Shown here: piece after piece, positions 27,101 through 41,200 of the stretch
How the letters are laid out: every line of letters starts with the position of its first letter
How positions within the stretch are numbered: the first letter of the stretch is position 1
Assembly (NCBI RefSeq): GCF_964340395.1
Contig: NC_135554.1
Span: forward strand, 12,576,251 to 12,640,250
Length of the DNA stretch: 64,000 bases
Reading direction: 5' to 3'
From: Glandiceps talaboti
Taxonomy: Eukaryota > Hemichordata > Enteropneusta > Spengelidae
Translations under genes and position numbers: made by a program
Notes under the pieces: generated by a model
What the model was told of the DNA's origin: nothing
Databases searched by the model: none
Seen by the model: the letters and a program-made list of their open reading frames with translations, nothing else

Positions 27101-30100
27101 TGAGTGTGCGATGGTATATGTCCAATTTTCACATCACATTTATTCTATAATGGTAATGAAGAGTTTTAGTATTTTCTGTTTACATTTTGCTTGGTGTAAG
27201 CTAAACTTCTAATCGCTATGAAATTGTTAGCCCCCCCCCCTCCGGACGGGCACCACCCGAAAGAGGGGGGAGGGGGGCTATTACGGTTCGTTACGTGCAT
27301 ACATCTGTGCATTCATTCATATGCACGTCATTTTGGTTTGCAACTGAATCATATATGGCCGAATGGCAGCGATATTTGTTGTAAAATTTAACAATTTGCA
27401 TCATATTTTGAAGGTGTAATAAGTAGCGTCTCCATTCAAATGCCTACATCCTTAGTATCAAATATGAGCTTTCTTTTAAGACTTGAACTTTGACATATTT
27501 TTTTGGCATATACACTTACTTAATTTCAAGCATGACCATGGCCTGTATAGCAAAACGGTGGTCATATTTGCGATAAAAAGGCACATTTTGCCCATTATCT
27601 CCAAATGTAAGATACGTATGGACACCATTTAATGGTAAGCTTTCTAATGAGACATTGGCCTTTGACCTTCACGAACATTTCAATGGAAACAACCGAAATT
27701 TCTCTTTCTACGATTACTCAAAAAGTGGAATACACTAAGACTGCATTTAAATGTCTATGCGCATGTAAGCAACGATGAGCTTTCTGTTGTACTTTGACCT
27801 TTGACTTTGAACTTCAGATACAAGGTCAAATAGCAAATTGGTAAATAAATAAATTGTTGTATCTAGAGACACCATTCAAATTTGCACAATACCGTTGCAA
27901 TACAGTACACCAGTTGGGGGTAATGTCTTTTATTACGACTTATCATTAGTGCTTTTTTCCTTCTTGTTTTTTTATGAAGGGGTCGACTTCGTCGGGCTGA
28001 CGGCCGAGTCAGTTTCTTCTGGTGTTACAATTGATATATCTGCACCAATGACAACAGGCGTTGCTATGGATGTCGGCAGTGGATATCATACGTCTATTTC
28101 GTCACTGAGTGCAAGCTGGGAAAGAGTCTTGTATGACAGAGAAAGTGGTAAGTTACATTTCTCAGAACTTAAAAATTCAGTGAGAAATACCCAGATCATA
28201 TATAAATAGTATAGCATAGTATATTATAGTATAGTATAGTATAGTATAGTATAGTATAGGATAGTATAGTATAGTATAGTATAGCATAGTATAGTATAGT
28301 ATAATATAGTATAGTACATTCTAGTATAGTATAGTATAGTATAGTATAGTATAGTATAGTATAGTATAGTATAGTATAGTATAGTATAGTATAGTGTAGT
28401 GTAGTATAGTATAGCATAGTCTTTCTTTATTCCAAAAAACGGACAATACCTAATACATAAGAACGTGGGACAAAAGCACAAAATCGCTGAGAGATATACA
28501 AAGACTACAATGCAAATCAAAAAGGAAATCAAATACTGTTCCTGAAACAATCGGTTATGAATTTTGCAGTCGCCACTACAATAGTTTATCTATACTCGAC
28601 ATAATTACGATGAACTTAGTCTCGTCATCCTTATCCATAAAATCGGAGGGAAAAGTGGATACCGTTTGAAAGAACGCCTGTGTTTGTTGAATGAAATTCA
28701 GACTCCACTGCATTAGAGTCACACACAGCATATTCCGTCTTCTACTGGTATATTTATATATCTACCATTTCGATCATTCACTTATGACAAGAGCATTTGT
28801 GTAAAAACAATGTCGGAGTTGGAAACTTCAAAAAGACAAGATATGGTTCGAAATAAATGCTGGGTTTAAATGTTTTATAGTTCTATATAAATAGTGGACA
28901 TTCATACGCTGGTGTATTATATATTAAGGTATATTGTACTACGAGTGGGGTATAGGAACCAAACCCGGTATGGTTGATGTTTATCCCTTTACTCAAACTA
29001 ATGATCTGGGAGCCACTGCAAATGGATTGTCACTGCGAGAAGGACATGCCTACTATATATCCGTTAGAGTAAGTATTTGACAATTTATAGTGAAGCAATC
29101 TGTCAATAGTTGTTCACATTGTTCATTTAATCAACCGTGCGGATGACGTTTACATGATACATAAACGTTGCGACACATTCCTAAAAAAATATCTTGGACT
29201 TGCATGAACAACTGTTACATCGATTTACTCATAAGTCTACTCATAGAAAATGTAGTATTGCATACGGTTTAAGATTACAGTCTGTATATAAGTTCACATT
29301 TAACCGATGTCTTCTTGCTATCACTGATCAGGCATCTAACGGCGCTGGTCTCTCCACTGTGGTTACATCATGGGCAATCATAGTTGAAACCTCACCACCC
29401 AATGCTGGATTTGTTTTTGAAGGACAACCTGGAAATACTGAGAAAGACTTGGACTATCAGGTACAGAAATATTTTAATTAAATGGCGTGAGTTTTATTTG
29501 TTATTATGTAATATAATTTTGTAATATCTTAGTCCTTCCTCTTTTTTTATAATTGTGGGCTAGACAATATGTATTTTATCTCTGTAATTGGTACGGGTTT
29601 TGCTTCATGTCCATTGCAATACATTTTTCTGTATCATTGTTGCCGCGGCGTCTTGAATTTTCTTACGCGGACCTCAATGGAAATATGTGTGTGTATGTGT
29701 GTGTGTGTGTGTGTCGGGATGGAAGGGGGTTAATGCTTTTATTATCCTCGGTGATATTTTATACCTTGTAATTTGATATGCACTTGCATAAATTATTACC
29801 TAATAAAGCCAAACCAAGTAATAGTTTTTGTATTAAATAATTCAGTATCAATGACGTCACACGTGTTATATTTAACCCTTTGTTTAACCCTAACGTTATG
29901 TTTAACTTTAACGTTCTTTGGGTGATATTCGTAACATGCTCACGGGTCATCTTTGGCAATCTAGGCTCACCTGTAACGAATATAGGGCATTGGACATTAT
30001 ACACGTGAAATAAATAAGTCAGTAATAACAATTTACTAGAATACATATATGACTAATTAAACAATATCTGGAATGGGTTGGACCCATTTACTTTAGTCAT

Positions 30101-33100
30101 TGCTATAGTCAATGTTAGATAATTTGATATTTCACATTTCATCAAAAGACAAATACAGCATCACTAAAGGTCTACTGGGAAGGCTTCAATGACCCACATA
30201 CACCAATAGTAGATTATGCATGGAAGATTGGTACATGTCCCGGATGTGATGACATTTTGCGGGAACAACATATTGGACTAATTAACGGTGAGTTACTAAC
30301 ATCATTCCTTCTAAACAGTATATCGACACGGCAGGGAAGTACATTCAGAACTTTGAGGTCACCGTACATGATATATTGTGTACGTGCAGTTAAAGTCGTC
30401 GAGGTGAATTTTATTATAAAATACATACACATACATATGAAAAGAAAGTGTGGTATTCACTTCTTTTTGGTAATTAAGAGAGAGTTTATGCACAAACTGC
30501 CATTTCCTGGAAAGAGGAAGCTTTGTACACGGCGTTTTAATGTCCATGACTCCTGCATACCCATACCTTTCGCCTGTCATAACACATTGTACAATGCAAT
30601 AATCGGGTACCAATGTAGGCATTATCATTAATTTTACTATTCTCTAAGGAGACTACTTTAAACAGAACTTTGTCTGTAGATGGTTATGAAATACCTTTCC
30701 GTATATTTGTCTACAAACCTGTCCTTGTATTTCTTCCTCTAGAGATGGAAGCCCGCTATCTAAATCTACAACCAGGAGTGAGATATTACACGACAGTAAC
30801 GGCATGTAATGCAGCTGAATTATGTACAACAGTATCATCAGATGGTATCATAGCAGACGATTCACCACCTATAGCTGGTATGGTATTTGATGGCCCAAGT
30901 GATGACGACAGGCAATATCAAGCATCGAGGTATGTCGTAGTCATTAAACCATTACCCCTCTGCCAAAATCTCTCCTAAGAGGTAGCTCGTATCTTTATTT
31001 GTCAGTCATTATCCACTCAATTTATGTACAAATTATGACACATGGAATTAGAAATAACGCACCGATTATGCAAACAGATTCATTCAACATGTGTTTTCTT
31101 TGTCAAACAGAGATAGGATAGCAGTACACTGGTATAACTTCCATGATTCTCAGTCAGAACTTTCACATTATGAAATGAGAGTTGGAACAACGCGAGGTGG
31201 CGACAATATAATACCAACAACATCACTTCATATAACGGAAGAAGTTTACTTTCCAAAACTTGTCGCGCCTTTACCTGTGAACACCCCTGTCTATACTACA
31301 ATCAGAGCTTACAATAAAGCAGGTAAGAATGCACATTGGGCAATGCTGCCTATCGGTATCATGTAGTGAAATATTGCACACAGAATTCGTCATTATTTTA
31401 ACATGTGTAATCAATGGAAACAAAATGTGTCGACGACAAACGACGGCTTAAATATATAATGACCACAATAGTAATAAAGAAGGTATATTTTCCTCGTTTA
31501 TATTAAGAGTTGATGTCTTTGGAATGCATACCTACCTAATTCTACCAATAAATCGATCTGGTACTTTACCCACAAATTGTGGTGTTCAATAACAGTATTT
31601 CGAATGTCTCACGACAGGATTACAAATTGAAGGCACTTCAAATGGTATCATGGTGGACGAATCTGCTCCAATAGTTCTAAAGAATGTGACCTTTGACCAA
31701 GGCCTAGGATCTGTCCATGATGGCAGTCAGGTGTGTAGAAAGTATAAGTAACACTGTGACAGTATCCATACTATTAGATATTATTTCCGAATATTTTTCG
31801 TCGTTCAGCCACAGGAGAATACAAGTGACCTAATGGGCCCTTTGTCACGATTAGTTTCCAGCTGAACGAAGAAAAATATTGGGGAATAATATTATAATTG
31901 TATCAAAAGCCAGTAATATAAAAAAAATCGGGGAAAGTACTGGGAATATTGAGCGTTTTGACACATGTTTCGTACACAACAAAACTAATGACGTAGACAC
32001 ACGTTGTCGTGACGTAGAACGACGAGAGTATACATTCCATTTTTTGGAATCTGGATAGCGCATGGTATAATATATATTATGCTTGTTGCTATATGTAATG
32101 AATGCGTTACGTGCACTATCTATATAAAAAAATGTATATTGGAGTATAAAAGTTCGAACTGGGTCGCATGGCAAGTTATATTGCATATTAAATTTTAGAT
32201 CCTATACCGAACTCAATGCGACATACTTGTACATGCACATACAGATGATTAATCGTAAAAAAACCACTCCTAATTATAACTATTAGTACCCTAAGTTTAT
32301 ATTTCTTAATGCATGTTTTTGTTTTTTTAATCAATGAAATAAATTCAAGTTATGGAGAAGTATGCTTCGTGTTACCTGGAGGTTTTATGATCCTGAGAGT
32401 CCGATTGATAAACAGATTTTATCAGTCGCTAGTCATCACCAGTCTTTAATTGATATACCGTCAGTGGAGGTAAATATAATTTATTAGTTTATTAATTTCA
32501 TTTTGTACATCATTAGATGGATGTTGTCGCAATGCATAACACCGACTTCTTAACAACACCCGTATCCATTGACACAGCAGATGTGAAACAAAATCGTACA
32601 ATTTTCCCCTTTATATATGCGATGTCTATTTTGAAGCAATTAGCACTTTGACTATTTTATCGCATTTTGAAGTTATATAACTATGGACCAATGTCAGTGT
32701 CAGCATACGATTCAATTCTGACGTTGGTTCATTTGCTCTCATCTTTACAGCTTTCTGGTCATGAAACCAAGTACACCTTTACTGGCCTATCCTTGGATGA
32801 CGGCGACACATATTACGTCAAAGTAGTTGCCTGTAATGCAGCAATGCTGTGTAGTTCAAGTGAGAGTGACGGATTATTGGTAAATATCCATCCACAGAGG
32901 AGTGTTACGTCATTTCATAGTCCCTTGTCAAATGTATATGTTTGCTTAAGATGTTACTGTTCTTTACACGTGTTTCACTATTATCAAAATGATTTTTCCC
33001 GTAACACAAGGGCAATATGGTCAAGCATAGCAGGTTATATGAGATTGGTATTATCGTAAATTGCATCATAGATAGCATGTGTTAAAATAAATGGTCTTGT

Positions 33101-35681
33101 TTCTATTCTCTTCTACTTTAATCATTTTGTGTTACTATAAAACATCATTGAACTAGGTCGACTCCACGCCCCCAACGGTAGGAACGTTTGCAGTGGAAAC
33201 AGATCATGCAGCAGACCTGTCAAGACATCAAGATGGTTGGATGACGTATCAACAGAGTACTGACGACAACCAATCACAAGTCAAGCTTGCATGGCTAGGA
33301 TTTTCCGACATGCATTCAGGAATTACATCATATTTTTCCGTTCTTGGAACAGAATACAGTGGACGTGAACTTACACCCGTGAGTCAAAGTTAAAAATGAT
33401 TTTTTTAATGGATTGAAAAGTGTACTTTCTTTAATTTTGCAAGTAAAACTAGCATATAAATTGTACACTAGAGTCAATCTTCTCATCATGTATACTATTC
33501 ATACAATTATTCATGTTACCAAACATGTTTTTATTAATACAGGAAGGACCTGTTGAGATTAGTCACCAAGATGGCGAAAGTTACCGAGATGAGGGCGCTA
33601 TTCAAACCGGTATAGTTCCAATAGTACGTGATCTTGTAGCAGGGGAAGTCATATATGCAACATTGTGGGCCGTCAACGGGGTAGGTATCTTTCAAATTTT
33701 CGAAATATTTCAGGTTTCAAGTTACATTGGTCTTTTGTAAAAGGCCAAACCCAAGTTCATTTTATATCTACATTAGTGTCACACTGCACATGAAAAGAAT
33801 ATAGAAAGTTATTTAGACATATGGTGAAATAGTTTTATTGTTAATATCTACCAGGTTGGTATGAGGAGCATGGAAGCACACGACACATTTGAAGTGGTAA
33901 AATCTAATGAACATGAAGGTATACTATCTAAAGTAAGAAGATGTGAGTCTCAAACATGTCAAGGTGATTGCACATGCGCAGCGCAGTATCAAGTCTGCCA
34001 TGGGAACGAAGAAGCATGTACAGTTATTACCGGTAAGGTGTATCAGAAAAAGATAAGAAAAAAAGATATATATTATATATATGACTCTGTAAACTGTATG
34101 TAGAGCGGTGTATATAACACAGTATCAAGAAAGATACACATGCGCTGTTACACAGCTGTAAATAATACATGTGTATATAATTGGCTGTAATAAATATAAT
34201 TATATTTAATTACAGTTACCTCTCTTGTCCCACAAGTCGTGTAGAGAAACCTGTCACACACCAAATAACACCATACAAATCACATTTGAAGAATTTTCTG
34301 TGAAATCGCATGATATTGATAACGAAAAGAATGAAGAATGAAACCAGTATTTCTAGTGTATTTACCTTTGTGACTCCGTCATTTCTAATTTTACCAACAG
34401 GAAATTCAGTATACGAACAGATCGAAGTAATTGACATCCTTAACTATCGTTACACGGAGAATACACGGGTTGATGTCGACTACACGCCGTCAATGTGTGC
34501 ATTGGCAGCAGAATGGAGATCCATTAGTGTAGAAAATGGTAAAAATATGATTATGTACAGAGAATATACAATGATTTGTGAGAAAGGCTGTATGGTACAA
34601 CTGAGAGTTGTGGCTATAACGTATCAACCCGATAATGTAGTAAAATTGTTACATTATCGGTTAGACATTTACTACATTATGGTTAGAAAATGTTACGTTA
34701 TCGATCAATTGGGACTTTGCCAGTTGTTTTACTACGTTACCGGTCATATTTTACAACATTATCCGGTTGATACGTTATCGGCTGGTTATTACGTCATCAG
34801 TTATAACAACGCAATCATATTATTGGTTTTATCTACTATAATGTTAACGTTGCTAAACATAATAGTCAATTGATGGAAATCCGTGGTGAAATATGCAAAT
34901 TATACCCGGGTCCAATATATTATATATGTGCGATGTGTGATGTGTTATGCCATGGAAGTGTGTTGACTGATACATGAGGGCGCCCTGTAAATGCAGACAT
35001 CAGCGAATTAGTCTAATTAGGATTAGGAAAATCCTTGAAATTGTATTCCTGCCATTTCAGAGTTTAAGGTAGAACGATATGAATGGAGCGTTGGTATAAT
35101 GGGAGGAGATCCAGGTACTGGTTTGTTCAATCCAGCCACTGATCGTATATGGTATGACGTTGGTTTGGAAACGTACGCCATATTCCTACAGAGGAGAGGT
35201 GAACCTCCAGATACGTGTGAGTATATGTTAATTAACTAGCAATTTACATTGTTTTGGGAGCGATGTGAGGTTGATGAAATAAATGGACCTGAAAATGTAA
35301 TTCTTCAACATAAATTTTACAATGACGAGTTAAATATTATCGATTCAAGCTAAGTTCGTAATATTAATCACTTTTATTGTTGGTAATCATATGTGTTTCA
35401 GATCCCTTGATTGATGGCGAAGAGTACGTATTTTATGTGAAGACATGGTATGATGAAACTACTTATGCAGTCTTCGCATCAAATGGTGTTAAAGTCGAGG
35501 CTTCGGCTCCAGCTACGTCATCGTCAAGGAAGGTACGTATTGTTGAGTAGCTATAGGATGACGGCACAAAGACAACCATACTTGTATTGATAATGTATCT
35601 TATTCAATTTTATAAGGATATAATACCAGCATTTATGGTTTTGCCCATTCACCTCTACCATTCACTATTTTTTCTCTTCCA

Positions 35682-35726
<45 letters not shown>

Positions 35727-35737
35727 ATGGCTGAACA

Positions 35738-35799
<62 letters not shown>

Positions 35800-38196
35800 G
35801 TTATTAAAATGGAAACATGTTCCCGTTGACACAGGTTAAAGATATCCATGACCTCGGCAAAACAATAGATATGGACTATACAACATCACTGGATACTCTA
35901 GGAGTGTATTGGAAGGATGTATATACTACAAATGTTGATATAGATTTCTTTGAAGTGTCCATTAGTACATATCCTGGTGGTTAGTATTGTTATCGTCGTT
36001 TCTCAGAAGGAAATGTGATACTGCAATGTATTAGTTCTATTTTTCTATATGGTATACGCATGACAAGGTTTTAAATGACAAGATAATACGTACCGTAGGC
36101 GTAACTTATTCCATGAAAACTATTCCATAGTCATGTTTAATTTTAAACCAACTGGGGGTCTTTTTGTCCGGTGATTACGTCATCAACTAGTAACCTTCGT
36201 TACAAGGAATAATATCATGGCTTCGATTAGCAAACATTACTATATTCTTTGTAAGTACTCTTCTAACGCGTACAACCATTGGGACGTCTACACAGAATAT
36301 GTTGTATTTTGTACATGTGTATCTTTGGTATTCCTTAATGAATATTTCCTTAAATTTGTAGGGGATGACGTCAGACCATACGAATCTTACAGTACGGACA
36401 AATATGAAACGCTATTGATTGGCCTAGTCCTGACACCCGGTGTACGATACTACTCTAATGTGGTAGCTCACAGTTATTCACAGCTGAAGACTAGCACATC
36501 ATCCGACGGCATTTTGGTGAGTAGACCTTATTAGGAAAACATTCGTCCTTTAGCTTTATATTGTCCGACATTTAGCAAGAACATGTATATATTAAAGTCA
36601 CATGTACAAAAACAACTGTGCTATAAGAAATATCCGCTGACCTTTCCTATTTCTTTAGAAACTCAAACATGTTCACTTGGATGAAAAGCGATATTTGGAA
36701 ATTCATTATTGTGCTCCATAATTATGTACACACAAACGTTTGTCAACACAGTGAATTCATTTGTCACCGGTAGGTGGATACAATACCACCCTCGGTAGGT
36801 GTGGTGTATGATGGACTTGGTCTCTACGATGCTGATTACCAAAACTCAAGTTCTGTCGTCTCAGCATCGTGGATTGGGTTTTCGGACTTACAGTCATTTA
36901 TTCATCACTATCTATGGTGTGTTGGTAGCACTCCTGGTAGTGAAGATATTCTGAAGTGTCAGGCTGTAGGACTCCGTACAAAGTATTCCAGGAAGATTGG
37001 GACGCCATTGCCTTCCGGTATGTAGGATTAACAAATAATTAGATGTGATATTTTTCTTCTAAAATAGAGGTATAATGTGTTTCCGTTGTGGGAACAGGAG
37101 AAGAGAGGTTAGAGAAACATACCACTTGCCTGATGATTTTTAAGTTATTTTGTTCTGTACAGTATTGAACATTAATGATCAACTTGTTCACTGGGAATCT
37201 GTTTACTTTTAGGAAAAATCATGTATTCCAAGATTATTGCCGTGGACGCTGCTGGGTTACATTCACTATCTGCAATCTCAGATGGTATCACAATTGACAC
37301 GACACCACCCGAAATATTGCAGAAGTTTAACTTTGGTGACAATGTATTACTTAACCCATCCTTTGAAGAAAGAGATCACCAGGTTGTATCATCTAGTAAT
37401 AATGAATCTGTTGAGGGTTGCTTAGCAACAGGCTTGCCAATGAATTGGAGAGTCGATGGAACTGCTACAGTTTATTCCTGTATGGAAGGAGTTGCTGCAG
37501 ACGGTGAATCATTTCTCTTGCTGAACGGTGAAAGCTCACAGACATTTTCTTCAATACCGGGTGAAAAGTATCGCTTACGTTTCCAAGTAAGCCATTCACC
37601 CCGTTCAAATGTACCAACGTTATCACAGGAAGGGTTTGTTAAAGTTTCTCGTCTTCACACCGTCTTCAAGCTGTATCAACGACCAGGTGGATTTATTTCA
37701 TGGGAAGACCATGTCGATGACGCCCTCTTGTGGCACGAAGAACAAGATTATTTTATTGCTGATGATTATGATACGACACTTATTATTGGTTCAATTGGGA
37801 GAGGTGGTAAGGATATTTAATGATTGATCAGTTAACATATCCATTTTGTATTTTCCATATAAACTTGGACAGTAACTTATTAGTTAACTTACTTCACGAC
37901 TGACTGACTGACTGACTGACTGACTGACTGACTGACTGAATGAATGAATTAATAAATGAATGAATGAATGAATGAGTGAGTGAGTGACTATTTTGTTTGT
38001 TTGTTTGTTTGTTTGTTTGTTTGACTGGCCGACTGACTGACTGAAATATTGACTGGGTGACTGACTGACTGACTGACTGACTGACTGACTGGAAGATATA
38101 TTGACTGGTTGACAAATGACTGACTGACTGACTGGCAGACTGAATCACGGATGTAGCTACTAATAACTGATGTATGTCTATCTATCTATATATCTA

Positions 38197-38255
<59 letters not shown>

Positions 38256-41200
38256 GACTGACTGACTGACTGACTGACTAACTGACCGACCGACCGTCTT
38301 GCTTTATATTTGATGTCCTTGTTGTCAACTTACAGCCATATTGGTAGACAACATCGAGATACGACATCTACAGCAAAGTAACCTTGAACCGAACCAGGAT
38401 CCAGATCACCAAATATACACACATTCAAGCAGTGTCCATGTTAATGTACAAACAGTAGAGGATTTACATTCAGTACACGTAAACTGGGATGTTATTGATG
38501 TAGAAAGTCCCATTACGGAAAATCTATGGGCCATTGGGACTGTCGCGGGTACGTATAAAGGCTTCCCTTAACCTTCAATAATGACGTTCATTCTTTGGAG
38601 TGCTTCAACATCAAAAAACACTTGTCCAATCAAATCTTTAATACACGTGTATCGTCACCATTTTTTGCTTTGCAATGTTACAGGTGGTACACAGTTGCAA
38701 GGTTTTACATCAGTGGGTCGAAAGACGTCAGCTACTTGTCAGGATCTCGTTCTATCTCACGGTACTGAGATACATGTGGCTATAGTATCACGTAATGCGG
38801 CTGAACTTGAGTCGGTACTTTATTCAGACGCCGTACTAGTAGATTTCACAGCTCCAAATCTTTGCTGTGCTAAGGTATTTATCGATGAAATTCTTTTCTC
38901 TTAATGCACCATTGTTGCTTGAGAAATCACGGTTTGTAATCATATATCATCATCAGCAACACGAGAAAACACAAATTTCTTTGATTATCAGAACATTATG
39001 TGCTTCTCAGTACTGTACTTTCAAAGCTACATCTAGGCTTTATCTCCACAAGCTTTGAACCCGACAAGTCACAGATATAAGAAACAATGTCACTTAATAT
39101 GATGACTGTTAAACACCTGTACGCAACATGTTCATATGGGTATATAGCCAGTGTATAACCTAATTAATATCAAGTTAATCAGCCCCTTGTACGTATAGAT
39201 TTAATGTTGTTATTAAAGTACCGTAAACGGTATAAGATCACACAAATTTTCAAAAATTCGAAACGTGCATCAAACACACATTGTGAACAAACTGACTAAA
39301 TACCAATTGGTTTGATCTGTTTAAAGGATGGTGATAACGAGAATGATATTGATTATCAGGATTCATATATACTATCAATCTATTGGTTGGTTAATGATCC
39401 AGAAAGTGACGTTGAAATGTGTGAAGTAGCCATCGGTAAGTATTGTTGTGGATTTGGTCCCGGTTTGCTTTGGTTTCTCAGCGGTAGTATCACGGGACTG
39501 CTGCTGTCCAATGGCATGGTGCCATTCTGGCATTGACTGTGTATACTTATCAAAATAATGACATATTATCAGGTTGCTAATGAACTGTCTTGATACATAT
39601 TTTACTCAGGTTTGTATCCTGGTTCAAGTGAGATCCAAGAGTTTACACTGTCTGATGAACTTACTCACACCAATGTCAATGTCAGTGGTAAAGTCGTACA
39701 TGGACAAACACTGTACTCTACAGTCCGTTGCTATAACTACGCCGGGCTATCATCCACGACAACAACAGATGGTATTACCATAGTAACAGACCCACCAGAT
39801 GCCCACAATGCTTTGGTAAAATTAACGACAGAATCACAAACTCACTATCCAACCAGATGTCAACATCAGTCATTGACAAATATCATATACATGGCTTGGC
39901 AAGGATTTCATGATCTCTCTGGGATATCCCATTATCAGGTAAATACTTTCACAACTGTTATTTAATTTATTACACTCCATTTATACATATATGTAGCTTA
40001 GTAACATATACTAACTATCTTGTTAGAGTGTGTAATTGCCACATAATTGATTATGTGGCTTAAGTCACTGCATATGAGTAAACCTTAACTCTATAAACTA
40101 ACCCAAGAATACATTCGAGAATCCCTAGCACCCTGTGGCATAGTAACTGCTAAGTTAGGTGCATGGTCAGTTCATCAGTCTACTTCAAGCTATACGTACA
40201 ATATGGATATTTTAGTATATCGTCTTAATGGATCATATTCATTTAACAGAAGCAAGAGTTGATATTTGAAAGGATGGGGACACACGACCATATAAAAATG
40301 TAACTCCTATATTAGCATGCTATTGATTATTGTCAAGATATATGATTTTACGGTGATTCTTTTATTGAGACAAGGTTAGTATGGTTTATTAATGACAAAC
40401 AAGTTTCATGTCACTCCCCATTAATCTTTTTATTTTTCTTCTGTTGTGACTATGTTTATTTCTCTGTCTATATCTGTAATTCTCTCTCTCTCTCTCAAGT
40501 GTAAAATACAACACCAAGAAAGTTTAGTTATTGATTGGATTAACATTGGTACTGGAGCTGAACATTTTGCAACATTACATGGACTTCAACTAAACTCATA
40601 TGAAACCTACGAAGTAGTCGTCAGGGCTGTTAATCATTTGCAGTATCACAGTGATGGAATCGTGGCAGATGTTACCATAGAAACAGAATCGCCGAGTATA
40701 AAAGGTATAGTTACGAGAACATTAATTTATTAATTAAATAATGTATGTATGTATGTATGTATGTATGTATGTATGTATGTATGTATGTGTGTGTGTGTAT
40801 GTATGTATGTATGTATGTATGTATGTATGTATGTATGTATGTATTTATTTATCTATTTATTTATTTGTATATTTGTTTAATTAATTGATTAATTGATGGA
40901 TTAATTAATTTATTTATTTGTTTGTGGAATTATTTATTTATTTAATTAGTTATTTAGGTCGTTATTTTGCCACGCTTACACCATTTATGTTACTGACCTA
41001 TCATTTCAAAGAATTCGATTTTTATTTGTCACTTTAGATGATAAATTTGAGGTAACATGGTTATCTTCGGATCTTACAATTGATTGGACCGATGCGTTTG
41101 TTAGTAATTCTTCCCTCGTCTACGAATTAACGGTTGGTACTGCATATGCAAGTAATGACATCGTAAGATGGATGGAAACCATGGAATCAGAGATAACAGT

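Noticed and set aside
30257-30631. 124-aa frame overlapping exon 35
   Set aside because: Different frame from the exon at its start and otherwise intronic.
34310-34873. 187-aa open frame
   Set aside because: Only 34401-34538 is a real exon. The rest is intron sequence including the GTTATCGG minisatellite.
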